Below, one piece after another: positions 8,607 through 16,792 of a DNA stretch of 64,000 bases. The notes under the pieces were generated by a model. The model saw only the letters and a list, made by a program, of their open reading frames with translations. It had not been told where the DNA came from and searched no databases. Numbering within the stretch: the stretch's first letter is position 1; every line of letters starts with the position of its first letter. A program made the position numbers and the translations under genes. Source of the stretch: Anabaena lutea FACHB-196 (GTDB lineage: Bacteria > Cyanobacteriota > Cyanobacteriia > Cyanobacteriales > Nostocaceae); contig NZ_JACJST010000021.1 in assembly GCF_014698305.1 (NCBI RefSeq), positions 45,374 to 109,373 on the forward strand. The letters are read 5' to 3'.

Positions 8607-9004
8607 GGAATACGTGGTTCATTTTTCCGTCACGACTTGCGAAAAATATCTCTCAAACCCTCATTACTCTGTGAACTCCGTGCCTCTGTGGTATGCTTTA
8701 CGGCACGCTACGCGTTAGCGGAGCTTAATGCCTCCGGCACGCTACGCGTAGCTTGCTTCCCGTAGGGTACGCTTTAGCGATACATTTTTCCGTGACTCGT
8801 GCGTAAGTCCTGATTATATTTAACATAAAATAAACAGATTTTTTAACCCATTAAAAATATAAAAATCTTATAATACGGTAAATCTATAGATTTTTAGTAG
8901 AATAGATGTTAATTTAGAATCACATCCTCTGGTATGTCGTTATGAACACATACCGAACAAGTGGACAAGTACGAAAACAGTCCTAATGGATTAAGAGAAT
9001 TCAC
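8607..9004. other. Repeat-rich intergenic region
   Basis: It contains tandem variants of the Nostoc repeat units CGCTACGCGTAGC and TAGGGTACGC (about 8690-8785), then AT-rich DNA with dyad copy 4. No gene is seen; a 99-aa frame running through it is the amidase fragment extended into repeats. Confidence 0.6.
8869..8904. promoter_or_regulatory. Candidate operator, dyad copy 4 (TauD operon)
   Basis: Left arm TATAATAC (8869-8876), 20-bp spacer, right arm GTAGAATA (8897-8904). The first nine spacer bases, GGTAAATCT, resemble GGCAAATCG of copy 5. It is the weakest left arm of the five. TAGAAT lies 10 nt downstream, the same placement as in copy 2. It is about 100 bp upstream of the TauD ATG. Confidence 0.45.
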
Positions 9005-9973
9005 ATGAGCAACAAATATATTGAAGTCAAACAAGTGGCTGGTTTCATTGGTGCAGAAATCAGTGGTGTAGACCTTTCACAACCACTACACGATGATGCG
9101 GTCAAAGAAATTCGTGAAGCACTGTTGAAGTGGAAAGTTATCTTCTTTCGTAATCAAAACATTGACCATGCAGCGCAGATTGCGTTTACAGCCCGCTTCG
9201 GGGAAGTAACTTACGCCCATCCCCACGAAGATGAGCCAATCGAAGGCTTCTCCCAAATCCTGCCCATTGACCGCAGCCGCTATGAGCGCCGTAACGGTTT
9301 GCGCCGTTCTAGCTACGAAAGCCGCTGGCACACCGATGTAACAGCAGCTATCAATCCACCTGCGGCTTCAATTTTGCGTGCAGTTAACGTTCCTAGTTTC
9401 GGCGGTGATACCCAATGGACTAATTTGGTTGCAGCTTACGAAGGTTTGTCAGCCCCCTTACGTGCATTGGCAGATACACTAAAAGCAGAACATCGTTTTA
9501 ATGCTCGGTTAAACATACCCAGCAACAGCAAACTTGCCCAGCGTATTGCTGCCAATCCCATAGTTTCCATCCACCCAGTAGTTAGGGTGCATCCAGAGAC
9601 AGGTGAACGCGCATTGTACGTGAACCCAGGTTTTACTTCCCATATCCTGGATGTGTCTCGCCAAGAAAGCGACCTGTTGCTGGAGTTGTTCTTTAATCAG
9701 ATCACCAAACCTGCTTATACCACCCGCTTCCGTTGGAATAACGGTGACATAGCCTTCTGGGACAACCGCGCTACCGCACATTTAGCTCCCCAAGACTTGG
9801 ATCATATAGAAGTTGAGCGTGTACTTTATCGCACCACTATTACAGGGGATGTTCCTGTTGGGGTAGATGGTTTCCGTTCTCAAATCGTTGAAGGTGAAGT
9901 TTTCAACAGTGAATTACCCACTGTTTTAAAGCAAACAGCCGAAAAGTTAGAACCAGAACTAGCTCTTTCATAA
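9005..9973 (+). CDS. TauD/TfdA-family 2-oxoglutarate-dependent dioxygenase
   Basis: 322 aa Fe(II)/2-oxoglutarate dioxygenase. RWHTDVT carries His109 and Asp111 of the facial triad, FWDNRATAH supplies the distal His near residue 259, and TTRFRWNNGDIAFWDNR holds the 2OG-binding region. Members of the family oxidise taurine, alkyl sulfates or alkanesulfonates to release sulfite or sulfate. The neighbours and dyad copy 4 support a sulfur-acquisition role, but the exact substrate (taurine, alkyl sulfate or other) cannot be read from sequence. It heads a run with the HAD and methyltransferase genes. Confidence 0.9.
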   Translation: MSNKYIEVKQVAGFIGAEISGVDLSQPLHDDAVKEIREALLKWKVIFFRNQNIDHAAQIAFTARFGEVTYAHPHEDEPIEGFSQILPIDRSRYERRNGLRRSSYESRWHTDVTAAINPPAASILRAVNVPSFGGDTQWTNLVAAYEGLSAPLRALADTLKAEHRFNARLNIPSNSKLAQRIAANPIVSIHPVVRVHPETGERALYVNPGFTSHILDVSRQESDLLLELFFNQITKPAYTTRFRWNNGDIAFWDNRATAHLAPQDLDHIEVERVLYRTTITGDVPVGVDGFRSQIVEGEVFNSELPTVLKQTAEKLEPELALS

Positions 9974-10035
9974 GCTAGAAAATAGTAAACTGGGCTGTGG
10001 TTAAATTCTGCAACCCGGTTTATGCAACATAATCT

Positions 10036-10899
10036 ATGAGCGACACAATCTATATTTCAGATTTAGACGGCACACTGCTCACCAAAAATGCGGTTTTGTC
10101 AGACTTCAGTAAAAGCAAGTTGCAAGAACTATTGCAAGATGGACTTCTGTTCACGGTTGCCAGCGCCCGTAGTGTAGTTTCTATGGGTGTAGCTTTGGAT
10201 GGGTTGAAACTACCTCTGCCGATTGTGGAGTTTAATGGAGCTTTTATTTCTGATTTAGAATCTGGTCGTCATGAGATTATCAATAGCATTGAGCCAGAAA
10301 TTATTGAAGATATTTATCAAATTATTTCTAGCTTTAAATGTGTCCCTTTTATTTCCAGTTTTAATGGTGCGGAAGATTGTTGTTATTACCAGGAAATAAT
10401 CAATGAAGGAATGGAGTGGTATCTTAATGATCGCCTATTTCATCAAGATAAACGATTACGATCGCTCACTAAGTTAACCGATTCCTTCCGCGACCAAATA
10501 GTTTGTCTTACCGTCATTAATAAAACTGAAATTCTATCTGAATTAGAAATTATCATCCGAGAAAGATATGGAGACAAAATCCAAACTTATCATTATGAAA
10601 ATAATTATGCTCCTGGCTGGCACTGGCTGACAATTCATAGTTATAAAGCAACAAAGGCTCAGGGCATCCTTACCCTACAAGAAATTTATGGATTAACCAG
10701 CAATAAATTGATTGTGTTCGGGGATCATAACAACGATATTGAAATGTTTAAAATTGCCGATTATGCAATTGCCGTTGATAACGCAACGGTGGAATTAAAG
10801 CGCCACGCAAATCATATCATTGAGTCCCATGAAGTCGATAGTGTTGTGCGATATATCTACCAAGATTGGAGTCAACAGACCTCGCTTAAATTAGTTTAG
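10036..10899 (+). CDS. Cof-type HAD-IIB phosphatase
   Basis: 287 aa. Motif I ISDLDGTLLTKN (Asp9, Asp11) is at the extreme N-terminus and motif III LIVFGDHNNDIEMFKIADYAIAV near the C-terminus, with a large IIB cap between them: the Cof/YbjI family of sugar-phosphate phosphatases. It lies 62 bp after TauD and 23 bp before the next methyltransferase, hence probably one operon. Substrate unknown. Confidence 0.85.
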   Translation: MSDTIYISDLDGTLLTKNAVLSDFSKSKLQELLQDGLLFTVASARSVVSMGVALDGLKLPLPIVEFNGAFISDLESGRHEIINSIEPEIIEDIYQIISSFKCVPFISSFNGAEDCCYYQEIINEGMEWYLNDRLFHQDKRLRSLTKLTDSFRDQIVCLTVINKTEILSELEIIIRERYGDKIQTYHYENNYAPGWHWLTIHSYKATKAQGILTLQEIYGLTSNKLIVFGDHNNDIEMFKIADYAIAVDNATVELKRHANHIIESHEVDSVVRYIYQDWSQQTSLKLV

Positions 10900-10922
10900 A
10901 TTACATCTTGGAGAGAAATACC

Positions 10923-11765
10923 ATGTCAGAATCATCTAAGATACAAAACTTGCTTGCAGATGAGGTGTTAGCTCATTACGAACTTGGTTTAGAAGCTCAA
11001 CGTTTATCTAAGCGGACAAATCCAATTGAATTAGCCCGTACCCAAGAAATTATCAGCCGCTACTTGCCTCCTCCACCCGCAGTCATTTTTGATGTTGGTG
11101 GCGGTTCTGGTATCTATGCTACTTGGCTTGCCCAGCAAGGCTATGAAGTTCATCTGATTGATCCAGTTCCCTTACATTTAGAGCAAGCGCGGAGTGCTTC
11201 CCAGGCTCAACCAGATCATCCAATTGCAAGTATTACATTTGGTGATGCTCGCCAATTAGATCGGGCAGATGCCAGTGTAGATGCTGTGCTTCTACTTGGG
11301 CCACTGTATCACTTGATTGAACAAAGCGATCGCCTTCAAGCTTTACGCGAAGCTAACCGGATTTTAAAAAGCGGAGGGCTGGTATTTGCCGTTGCCATTT
11401 CTCGTTTTTCTTCTCTAGTAGACGGGTTGTTTCGTGGATATCTGGATGACCCAGAATTTGTAGAAATTGTCAAAGGCGATTTAGCTAATGGCCAGCACCG
11501 TAATCCTACTAATAATCCAGCTTACTTTACGACCACTTTTTTCCATCATCCTGATGAACTCAAAGCAGAAGTAGAAGCAGCAGGTTTAGTTTGTGAACAT
11601 CTTTTAGGTATCGAAGGGCTAGGTAAATTACTACAGAATTTTGAGGAACATTGGAGTGACCCAAATCGCCGTGAAACGCTCCTACAAGCTATTCGCTGGC
11701 TGGAGGCTGAACCTTCCACATTAGGAATTAGCTCCCATATTTTGGCTGTTGCTAAAAAAGAGTAA
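10923..11765 (+). CDS. Class I SAM-dependent methyltransferase
   Basis: 280 aa. VIFDVGGGSGIYATWLAQQGY (motif I), VHLIDPVPLHLEQA (motif II) and VDAVLLLGPLYHLIEQSDRLQALREANRILKSGG (post-motif Leu/Gly block) identify a Methyltransf_11/25 protein. The frame opens at TTG 10908, but GGAGA 8 nt before the ATG at 10923 gives the better start. Substrate unknown. Confidence 0.85.
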   Translation: MSESSKIQNLLADEVLAHYELGLEAQRLSKRTNPIELARTQEIISRYLPPPPAVIFDVGGGSGIYATWLAQQGYEVHLIDPVPLHLEQARSASQAQPDHPIASITFGDARQLDRADASVDAVLLLGPLYHLIEQSDRLQALREANRILKSGGLVFAVAISRFSSLVDGLFRGYLDDPEFVEIVKGDLANGQHRNPTNNPAYFTTTFFHHPDELKAEVEAAGLVCEHLLGIEGLGKLLQNFEEHWSDPNRRETLLQAIRWLEAEPSTLGISSHILAVAKKE

Positions 11766-11793
11766 CAGTTCTCCCCAAAACGCATATATAGCA

Positions 11794-11888
11794 GGAGTCA
11801 GAAGTCAGGAGTCAGAAGTAAAGCCCTCTTGTAGTGGGAGTTTCATGAGCAATTGATGTCCTCACTACTCTGTCTACGGCTATATCAA
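11794..11888. repeat. Dispersed AGTCAGGAGTCAG / CTGTCTACGGCTAT repeat
   Basis: Begins with tandem GGAGTCAGAAGTCA units and ends ACTCTGTCTACGGCTATA. A second copy with the same ends lies at 18058-18171. Copies in the other orientation (ending CTGACTTCTGCTGTAT or CTGAATTCTGCTGTAT) lie at 14575-14675 and 27775-27875. It sits between convergent genes. Confidence 0.6.
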
Positions 11889-12024
11889 ACGAGTAATCAA
11901 AAGTATAAATTACTATTATATTTTCCGAAATAAACACTGCTCTATCAGTTAACTTGAAGCCAGAAAAATGCTCCTAAATGCCGCAGAATCCCCAGCGTCC
12001 AGTGTACGCTTTGTTGGGGTTCCT

Positions 12025-12777
12025 TTATGCAGGCTTTCTGCTGGCTTTTAAAAACAAAGGCCATTGCACTAATTTAGTTTTACCAGGCTCATTCCAGATT
12101 GTTTTCAATTTTATCTCCAGTTGGTCAACTGGGTCGTTTCCAAGTTCTGCTGAATAGCGTTTCACCGCAGACCAAGTACGGAAATACCCTAATAATTGCT
12201 GTAAATTCCACTCTACCTTCATTGAAAAATTTTTTGGGATGTTAATTTCATCAAACGGAAGGACTAAATCACGATAGCCATTTTTTACTTGGCGATTGCC
12301 GCTTGCCCAAAATCGGTCGATCGGCTCAAGTAAATTCTTAGTAATAGTTTCATCAATTTCGGGTTCAATTTCTAACCGACCATAACCCCAAACAGCTAAA
12401 ATACCTTTTGGTTTTAGTACTCGTTCTACTTCTTGAAAAAATTTTTCTTGGTCAAACCAGTGTATTGCCAAAGCTACCATAACCAAATCAAATAACTGGT
12501 TTTCAAATGGGGTATGTTCAGCAGGAGAAACACTGTAGTTTATCTTATGATGTGTGATGGAGTGTTGAATTTGCTCGACACTAATATCAGTTGCTTCAAC
12601 ATGTGAAAAAAATTTTGCACATGAGATGGCTGCTTGCCCATTTCCAGTTGCACAATCCCAGGCGCGGTCGTGATATTCGGAAATTTCGCTCAAAAATAAA
12701 AAAAGCTCATCGGGGTATTGAGGTCTATGTTTGGCATATTGTTCCGAATTGAGCGAAAAGCTTTGAATGTTGTTCAC
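12025..12777 (-). CDS. Class I SAM-dependent methyltransferase
   Basis: 250 aa Methyltransf_11 protein. RAWDCATGNGQAAISCAKFF is motif I, VEATDISVEQIQ motif II, and FDLVMVALAIHWFDQEKFFQEVERVLKPKGILAVWGYG the post-motif region. The N-terminal SEQYAKHRPQYPDELF block resembles that of the methyltransferase at 202-1020. It is the nearest gene downstream of the flavin monooxygenase on the same strand (85 bp gap), so the two may be cotranscribed. Substrate unknown. Confidence 0.85.
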   Translation of the reverse strand: MNNIQSFSLNSEQYAKHRPQYPDELFLFLSEISEYHDRAWDCATGNGQAAISCAKFFSHVEATDISVEQIQHSITHHKINYSVSPAEHTPFENQLFDLVMVALAIHWFDQEKFFQEVERVLKPKGILAVWGYGRLEIEPEIDETITKNLLEPIDRFWASGNRQVKNGYRDLVLPFDEINIPKNFSMKVEWNLQQLLGYFRTWSAVKRYSAELGNDPVDQLEIKLKTIWNEPGKTKLVQWPLFLKASRKPA

Positions 12778-12862
12778 TGTTACTCCGATAAAAAGAACTG
12801 GAAGCCCAACGGCTTAATTGAGCGGCAAGCGATCGCTTTTCAATTCTGTCTACGGTTATACA

Positions 12863-14236
12863 TTACCGAACAGACGTAGTTGCGGTCTGAAAAAAGCGAT
12901 TAGCAGGGCGTGTCAATCCCAGATTTTCCCGCAGCGTCTTACCTTCGTACTCTTGGCGAAAAATTCCCCGCCGTTGGAGTTCTGGAATCACTTTGTCCAC
13001 AAAATCATTTAGCCCTTCTGGCAGAAAAGGGAACATAATATTGAAGCCATCAGACCCTTCCTCAATCAGCCATTGTTCCATCTCGTCAGCAATGCTTTGG
13101 GGCGTACCCACAAAGGCCAGTCCACCATAACTACCGATGCGTTGCGCCAACTGACGAATTGTTAGATTTTCCCGTTGCGCCATTGCAATCACTCGTTCTC
13201 GTGAAGTTTTTCCGGCGTTAGTAGGGGGGATTTCCGGTAAATAACCATCGGGGTCAAAATGGGAAACGTCGTAGCCAAGTGCGCTATTTAAACTAGCAAT
13301 ACCACTTTCATAGTGTACTAGGCTATCCAAGTGAACTCGCTTGGCACGTGCTTCGGCAACGGTTTCACCCACAACGACTAAAGCTCCAGGAAGAATTTTA
13401 ATACTATCTGGATCTCGTCCGAGCGATGGCGCAAAGCGCCCGCCGGAAGGCGATCGCACACGACCCTTAATATCAGCATAGAACGCCTTACCCATCTCCA
13501 GATTGCCAGCTGATGCAAACACGACCTCGGCAGTGGCAGCAGCCAGTTGACGACCTGCTTCAGAAGCTCCTGCTTGGACTATCACTGGCCAACCTTGAAC
13601 AGGTCTAGCGATGTTCAATGGCCCCCGCACCGACAGGTGTTTTCCTTGATGATTGAGAACGTGAATTTTTTCGGGATCAAAATAAATTCCTGATTCCACA
13701 TCTCGAACAAAAGCATCGTCCGCAAAGGAATCCCAAAGACCAGTGACGACTTCATAAAATTCTCTCGCTCGCACGTAGCGTTCATCATGCTCTATCTGCT
13801 CTTCTAATCCAAAGTTAAGTGCTGCATCTGGATTAGCTGTGGTGACGATGTTCCAACCAGCACGACCGCCACTGATATGGTCAAGAGACGCAAAGCGGCG
13901 AGCAATGTGGTAAGGCTGGTCATAAGTCGTGGAAGCAGTAGCTACCAGTCCAATGTGTTCGGTGACGCTGGCGAGAGCAGAAAGCAGAGTGAATGGCTCG
14001 AAGGAGGTAACAGTATGACTGCGTTTGAGGGCGTTAATGGGCATATTCAGCACTGCTAAATGATCAGCCATGAAGAATGCATCGAACTTCCCTTGTTCTA
14101 GTTTCTGAATGAATCGTTTCAGTGCTGGGAAGTTAAAATTAGCGTCAGGTAAAGCCCCAGGATAACGCCAAGCACCTGTGTGTATACTGACAGGTCGCAT
14201 AAAAGCACCTAACTTTAACTGCTTTGATCCACTCAT
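12863..14236 (-). CDS. LLM flavin-dependent monooxygenase, NtaA/SnaA/DszA type
   Basis: 457 aa bacterial-luciferase-like TIM barrel, at the length usual for the NtaA/DszA group. GAWRYPGALPDANFNF at the N-terminus, FDAFFMADHLAVL, TYDQPYHIARRFASLDHISGGRAGWNIVTT and QAGASEAGRQLAAATAEVVF are the FMN and structural motifs of this group. Members use FMNH2 and oxygen to cleave C-N or C-S bonds (nitrilotriacetate, sulfones, alkylsulfonates). The context favours an organosulfur substrate. No flavin reductase partner is in the window. No dyad copy was found upstream. Confidence 0.88.
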   Translation of the reverse strand: MSGSKQLKLGAFMRPVSIHTGAWRYPGALPDANFNFPALKRFIQKLEQGKFDAFFMADHLAVLNMPINALKRSHTVTSFEPFTLLSALASVTEHIGLVATASTTYDQPYHIARRFASLDHISGGRAGWNIVTTANPDAALNFGLEEQIEHDERYVRAREFYEVVTGLWDSFADDAFVRDVESGIYFDPEKIHVLNHQGKHLSVRGPLNIARPVQGWPVIVQAGASEAGRQLAAATAEVVFASAGNLEMGKAFYADIKGRVRSPSGGRFAPSLGRDPDSIKILPGALVVVGETVAEARAKRVHLDSLVHYESGIASLNSALGYDVSHFDPDGYLPEIPPTNAGKTSRERVIAMAQRENLTIRQLAQRIGSYGGLAFVGTPQSIADEMEQWLIEEGSDGFNIMFPFLPEGLNDFVDKVIPELQRRGIFRQEYEGKTLRENLGLTRPANRFFQTATTSVR

Positions 14237-14328
14237 TCTTCCTCCGTATAAATTCAGGGTAAATTTTTATAAAAGGTAAGTATTCAAACTCTTTAATATG
14301 GGCTGTTAATCGAAATTTTGTATAACTT

Positions 14329-14427
14329 CTAGCTGGCTATTGCTTCACTTTCTACTGTTAACGCCCGCACTCTTGGTATAATTTCCACCGCAAAACGCTC
14401 TATTTCTGTGGCAAAGGGCTGGAATTG
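14329..14427 (-). pseudogene. C-terminal remnant of a luciferase-like monooxygenase
   Basis: Read on the minus strand, the segment gives MQFQPFATEIERFAVEIIP followed by RVRALTVESEAIAS and a stop. I-E-R-F-A-x-E-I-I-P is the usual C-terminal helix of LLM flavin monooxygenases. The rest of the gene is absent, so this is probably a relic of a second monooxygenase upstream of the intact one. Confidence 0.5.
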
Positions 14428-14574
14428 CATTCAGATAAAAATACGGCAAGTCAATAGGTTTACTGTAGTATTTTACTCATATTTGCACAAATGAACAGAA
14501 AAAGCAAGTGGGTATTGTGACTTAAACATTTTTGAAGAAGAAAAAAGTGTAATACAGAATCAAAATTAAAACCT

Positions 14575-14680
14575 ATACACCAAGCCAGTTTTACTCCTGA
14601 CTCCGGTTGGTGCATCTCGACTACGCTCGATAACCGCGAAGTCGAACCACTGACTCCTGACTTCTGCTGTATAGCCAAAC
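14575..14680. repeat. Dispersed ACACCAAGCCAGTTTTACTC repeat
   Basis: Shares its left end with the segment at 27775-27875 (ACCAAGCCAGTTTTACTCCT) and its right end (CTGACTTCTGCTGTAT) with the reverse complement of the repeats at 11794 and 18058. The frames crossing it are not genes. Confidence 0.6.
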
Positions 14681-14800
14681 TAATCAAAACAAGGTCAAAG
14701 TCCCTTTGGATATATATTTGAGGCGATTTTATTGGTGTTTTTCCCTAAGTCCCATAAATCTGCTACTTGTCATTTAGCCAGAGTTATGTCATTATACTAA

Positions 14801-14836
14801 TAATCTACGGCAAATCGCTCGACAAACAGTAGATTA
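14801..14836. promoter_or_regulatory. Candidate operator, dyad copy 5 (amidohydrolase)
   Basis: Left arm TAATCTAC (14801-14808) and right arm GTAGATTA (14829-14836) form a perfect 8-bp inverted repeat around a 20-bp spacer with CGA at positions 12-14. It is the best copy of the five. The preceding GAGTTATGT and following CTGACA are also shared with copy 2. It is about 215 bp upstream of the amidohydrolase ATG. Confidence 0.68.
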
Positions 14837-15051
14837 ACCAAAGGCAGAGTGGCTGACAGATAAATTATTCATAACGTTGGATACATAATGCCAAAATCCT
14901 TACCCAAATTTAGGTATTGCATTGGTTTATTGGTCGTAGTTAATAGACTGCAACATAGATTTTGATATCAATTTATCTGCTCCCAGTTCTGCTCGTTGAA
15001 GGCTTACGGCAAAGCAACGTCAAGTAATCGCATCATTGTGGAGAAATAATT

Positions 15052-16536
15052 ATGACTATTGCCCTTGAGCGTCCCACAAAAAAATCCCGTTCTGCACAAA
15101 TTCGTGAGCAATTAGGTTATCCCATCATTGATACTGATGTGCATACCCAGGAATTTGAGCCTGCTTTTCTTGACTATTTAGAGCAGGTGGGTGGTTCTCA
15201 GATTGTTGATAAATTCAAAGAGCAGTTACCCGGTGCTGGACGTTTTCGTTGGTTTCAACAAACTCCAGAAGAACGTTATGCTTACCGTACTGCTCGTCCT
15301 CCTTTCTGGGGTCGGCCAACAAAAGACACTTTAAGTCTAGCTACAGTTAGCTTACCAAAGCTATTGCATGAGCGTCTGCAAGAAGCAGGGACAGATTTTG
15401 CCATCCTTTACCCCAATTTGGCAACTTTAGCACCGCAAATTAAGAATGATGAAATGCGGAGAGCAGTTTGCCGTGCAGCGAACCTATATCATGCAGATAT
15501 CTTCCGTCCCTACTCTGACAGGCTAACTCCTATTGCGACTATTCCTTTGAATACACCAGAGGAAGGGATTGAAGAATTAGAATATGCGGTCAAAGTCTTG
15601 GGTTTAAAAGCTATTCAAATTCCTGGGTATGTGACTCGGACTATTCCTGCTTTTGAGAAATACCCGGAAGAGGTGCAACGAGAAGCAACTTGGATTGATA
15701 ATTTTGCTTTAGACAGTGCTTATGATTATGATCCTTTCTGGGCTAAGTGTGTAGAACTGAAAGTAGTACCTACAACTCATGCTTCTGGTATGGGTTGGAC
15801 TCCTCGACGTTCGATTTCCAATTATCAATATAATCATATTGGACACTTTGCCTCAGCGGCTGAAGCATTCTGCAAAGCTCTGTTTTTTGGTGGTGTTACC
15901 TATCGTTTCCCGACTTTGAAGTTTGCCTTTCTAGAAGGTGGTTCAGCTTGGGGTGCTAGTTTGTATACAGATTTAATCTGGCATTGGGAAACCCGTAATC
16001 CTGAGATTTTACAAAATAATCATCCTGGTAATATCAACAGAGAAGAATTGCGCGAATTGTTTGCTCTTTATGGTGGGCCAGAAATCAAAGATAGATTTGA
16101 AGAATTAGGCAGTGGTTTAGGATTCCACGGTAAATATTTTGCACCAGAAGACCCTGGTGATTTGAATGAATTTGCAGCCGCAGGAATTACTAAAGCTGAA
16201 GATGTACGCGATCGCTTTTTGAATCATTTTTACTTTGGCACAGAATCAGATGATATTCGTGTTGCCTACGCTTACTACCAAAAAGCCAATCCCTTTGGTG
16301 ACAGAGTAAAAGCCTTTTTAGGTTCTGATTCCGGTCACTGGGATGTACCTGATATTACTGCTGTTACTTCCAATGCTTATAGCTTCGTCGAACGGGGTAT
16401 TTTCAGTGAAGATGATTTACGTCATTTTCTATCTACTTACCCACTAGAGTTATACACCAGCCTCAATCGTGATTTCTTCAAGGGTACAGCGATTGAAAAA
16501 GACGCTGAAGCATATTTAGCTAGTGTAGGTCGTTAG
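15052..16536 (+). CDS. Amidohydrolase-2 family metal hydrolase/decarboxylase
   Basis: 494 aa. PIIDTDVHTQEF near residue 30 takes the place of the usual N-terminal H-x-H metal motif (D-V-H variant). PTTHASGMGW, FAFLEGGSAWG and LGSDSGHWDVPD give the downstream His and Asp ligands of the TIM-barrel amidohydrolase-2 (ACMSD-like) family. GGAG precedes the ATG. Members hydrolyse or decarboxylate small organic acids. A dyad copy upstream and the sulfonate-binding lipoprotein downstream place it in the sulfur island. The substrate is unknown. Confidence 0.82.
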   Translation: MTIALERPTKKSRSAQIREQLGYPIIDTDVHTQEFEPAFLDYLEQVGGSQIVDKFKEQLPGAGRFRWFQQTPEERYAYRTARPPFWGRPTKDTLSLATVSLPKLLHERLQEAGTDFAILYPNLATLAPQIKNDEMRRAVCRAANLYHADIFRPYSDRLTPIATIPLNTPEEGIEELEYAVKVLGLKAIQIPGYVTRTIPAFEKYPEEVQREATWIDNFALDSAYDYDPFWAKCVELKVVPTTHASGMGWTPRRSISNYQYNHIGHFASAAEAFCKALFFGGVTYRFPTLKFAFLEGGSAWGASLYTDLIWHWETRNPEILQNNHPGNINREELRELFALYGGPEIKDRFEELGSGLGFHGKYFAPEDPGDLNEFAAAGITKAEDVRDRFLNHFYFGTESDDIRVAYAYYQKANPFGDRVKAFLGSDSGHWDVPDITAVTSNAYSFVERGIFSEDDLRHFLSTYPLELYTSLNRDFFKGTAIEKDAEAYLASVGR

Positions 16537-16570
16537 AGGATATCTGGCAAGTATCAGAATTGATAGAGAT

Positions 16571-16600
16571 CCCCCCAACCCCCTTAAAAAGGGGGATTAA
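16571..16600. terminator. CCCCC/GGGGG hairpin after the amidohydrolase
   Basis: CCCCC (16579-16583), loop TTAAAAA, GGGGG (16591-16595), then ATTAAAATC. It may act as a terminator for the amidohydrolase. The same sequence type (CCCCCCAACCCCCTT) occurs as a dispersed repeat elsewhere, so its role is uncertain. Confidence 0.4.
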
Positions 16601-16792
16601 AATCTTCTGTATTTTAATACAGTTCAGTTAACAATTTGTTGATCTCTTTTCTCTGTGTTCTCCCTGCCTCTGTGGTTTGTTATAAAAGAGATTTTGCGGA
16701 TTAACTGAACCGTATTGCTCTATATTCCACAGCATTTAAATTTTGTCGTGTTCATTGTCTTCTCAGCCCTCCCCGGTAACTGAAAAAATATT

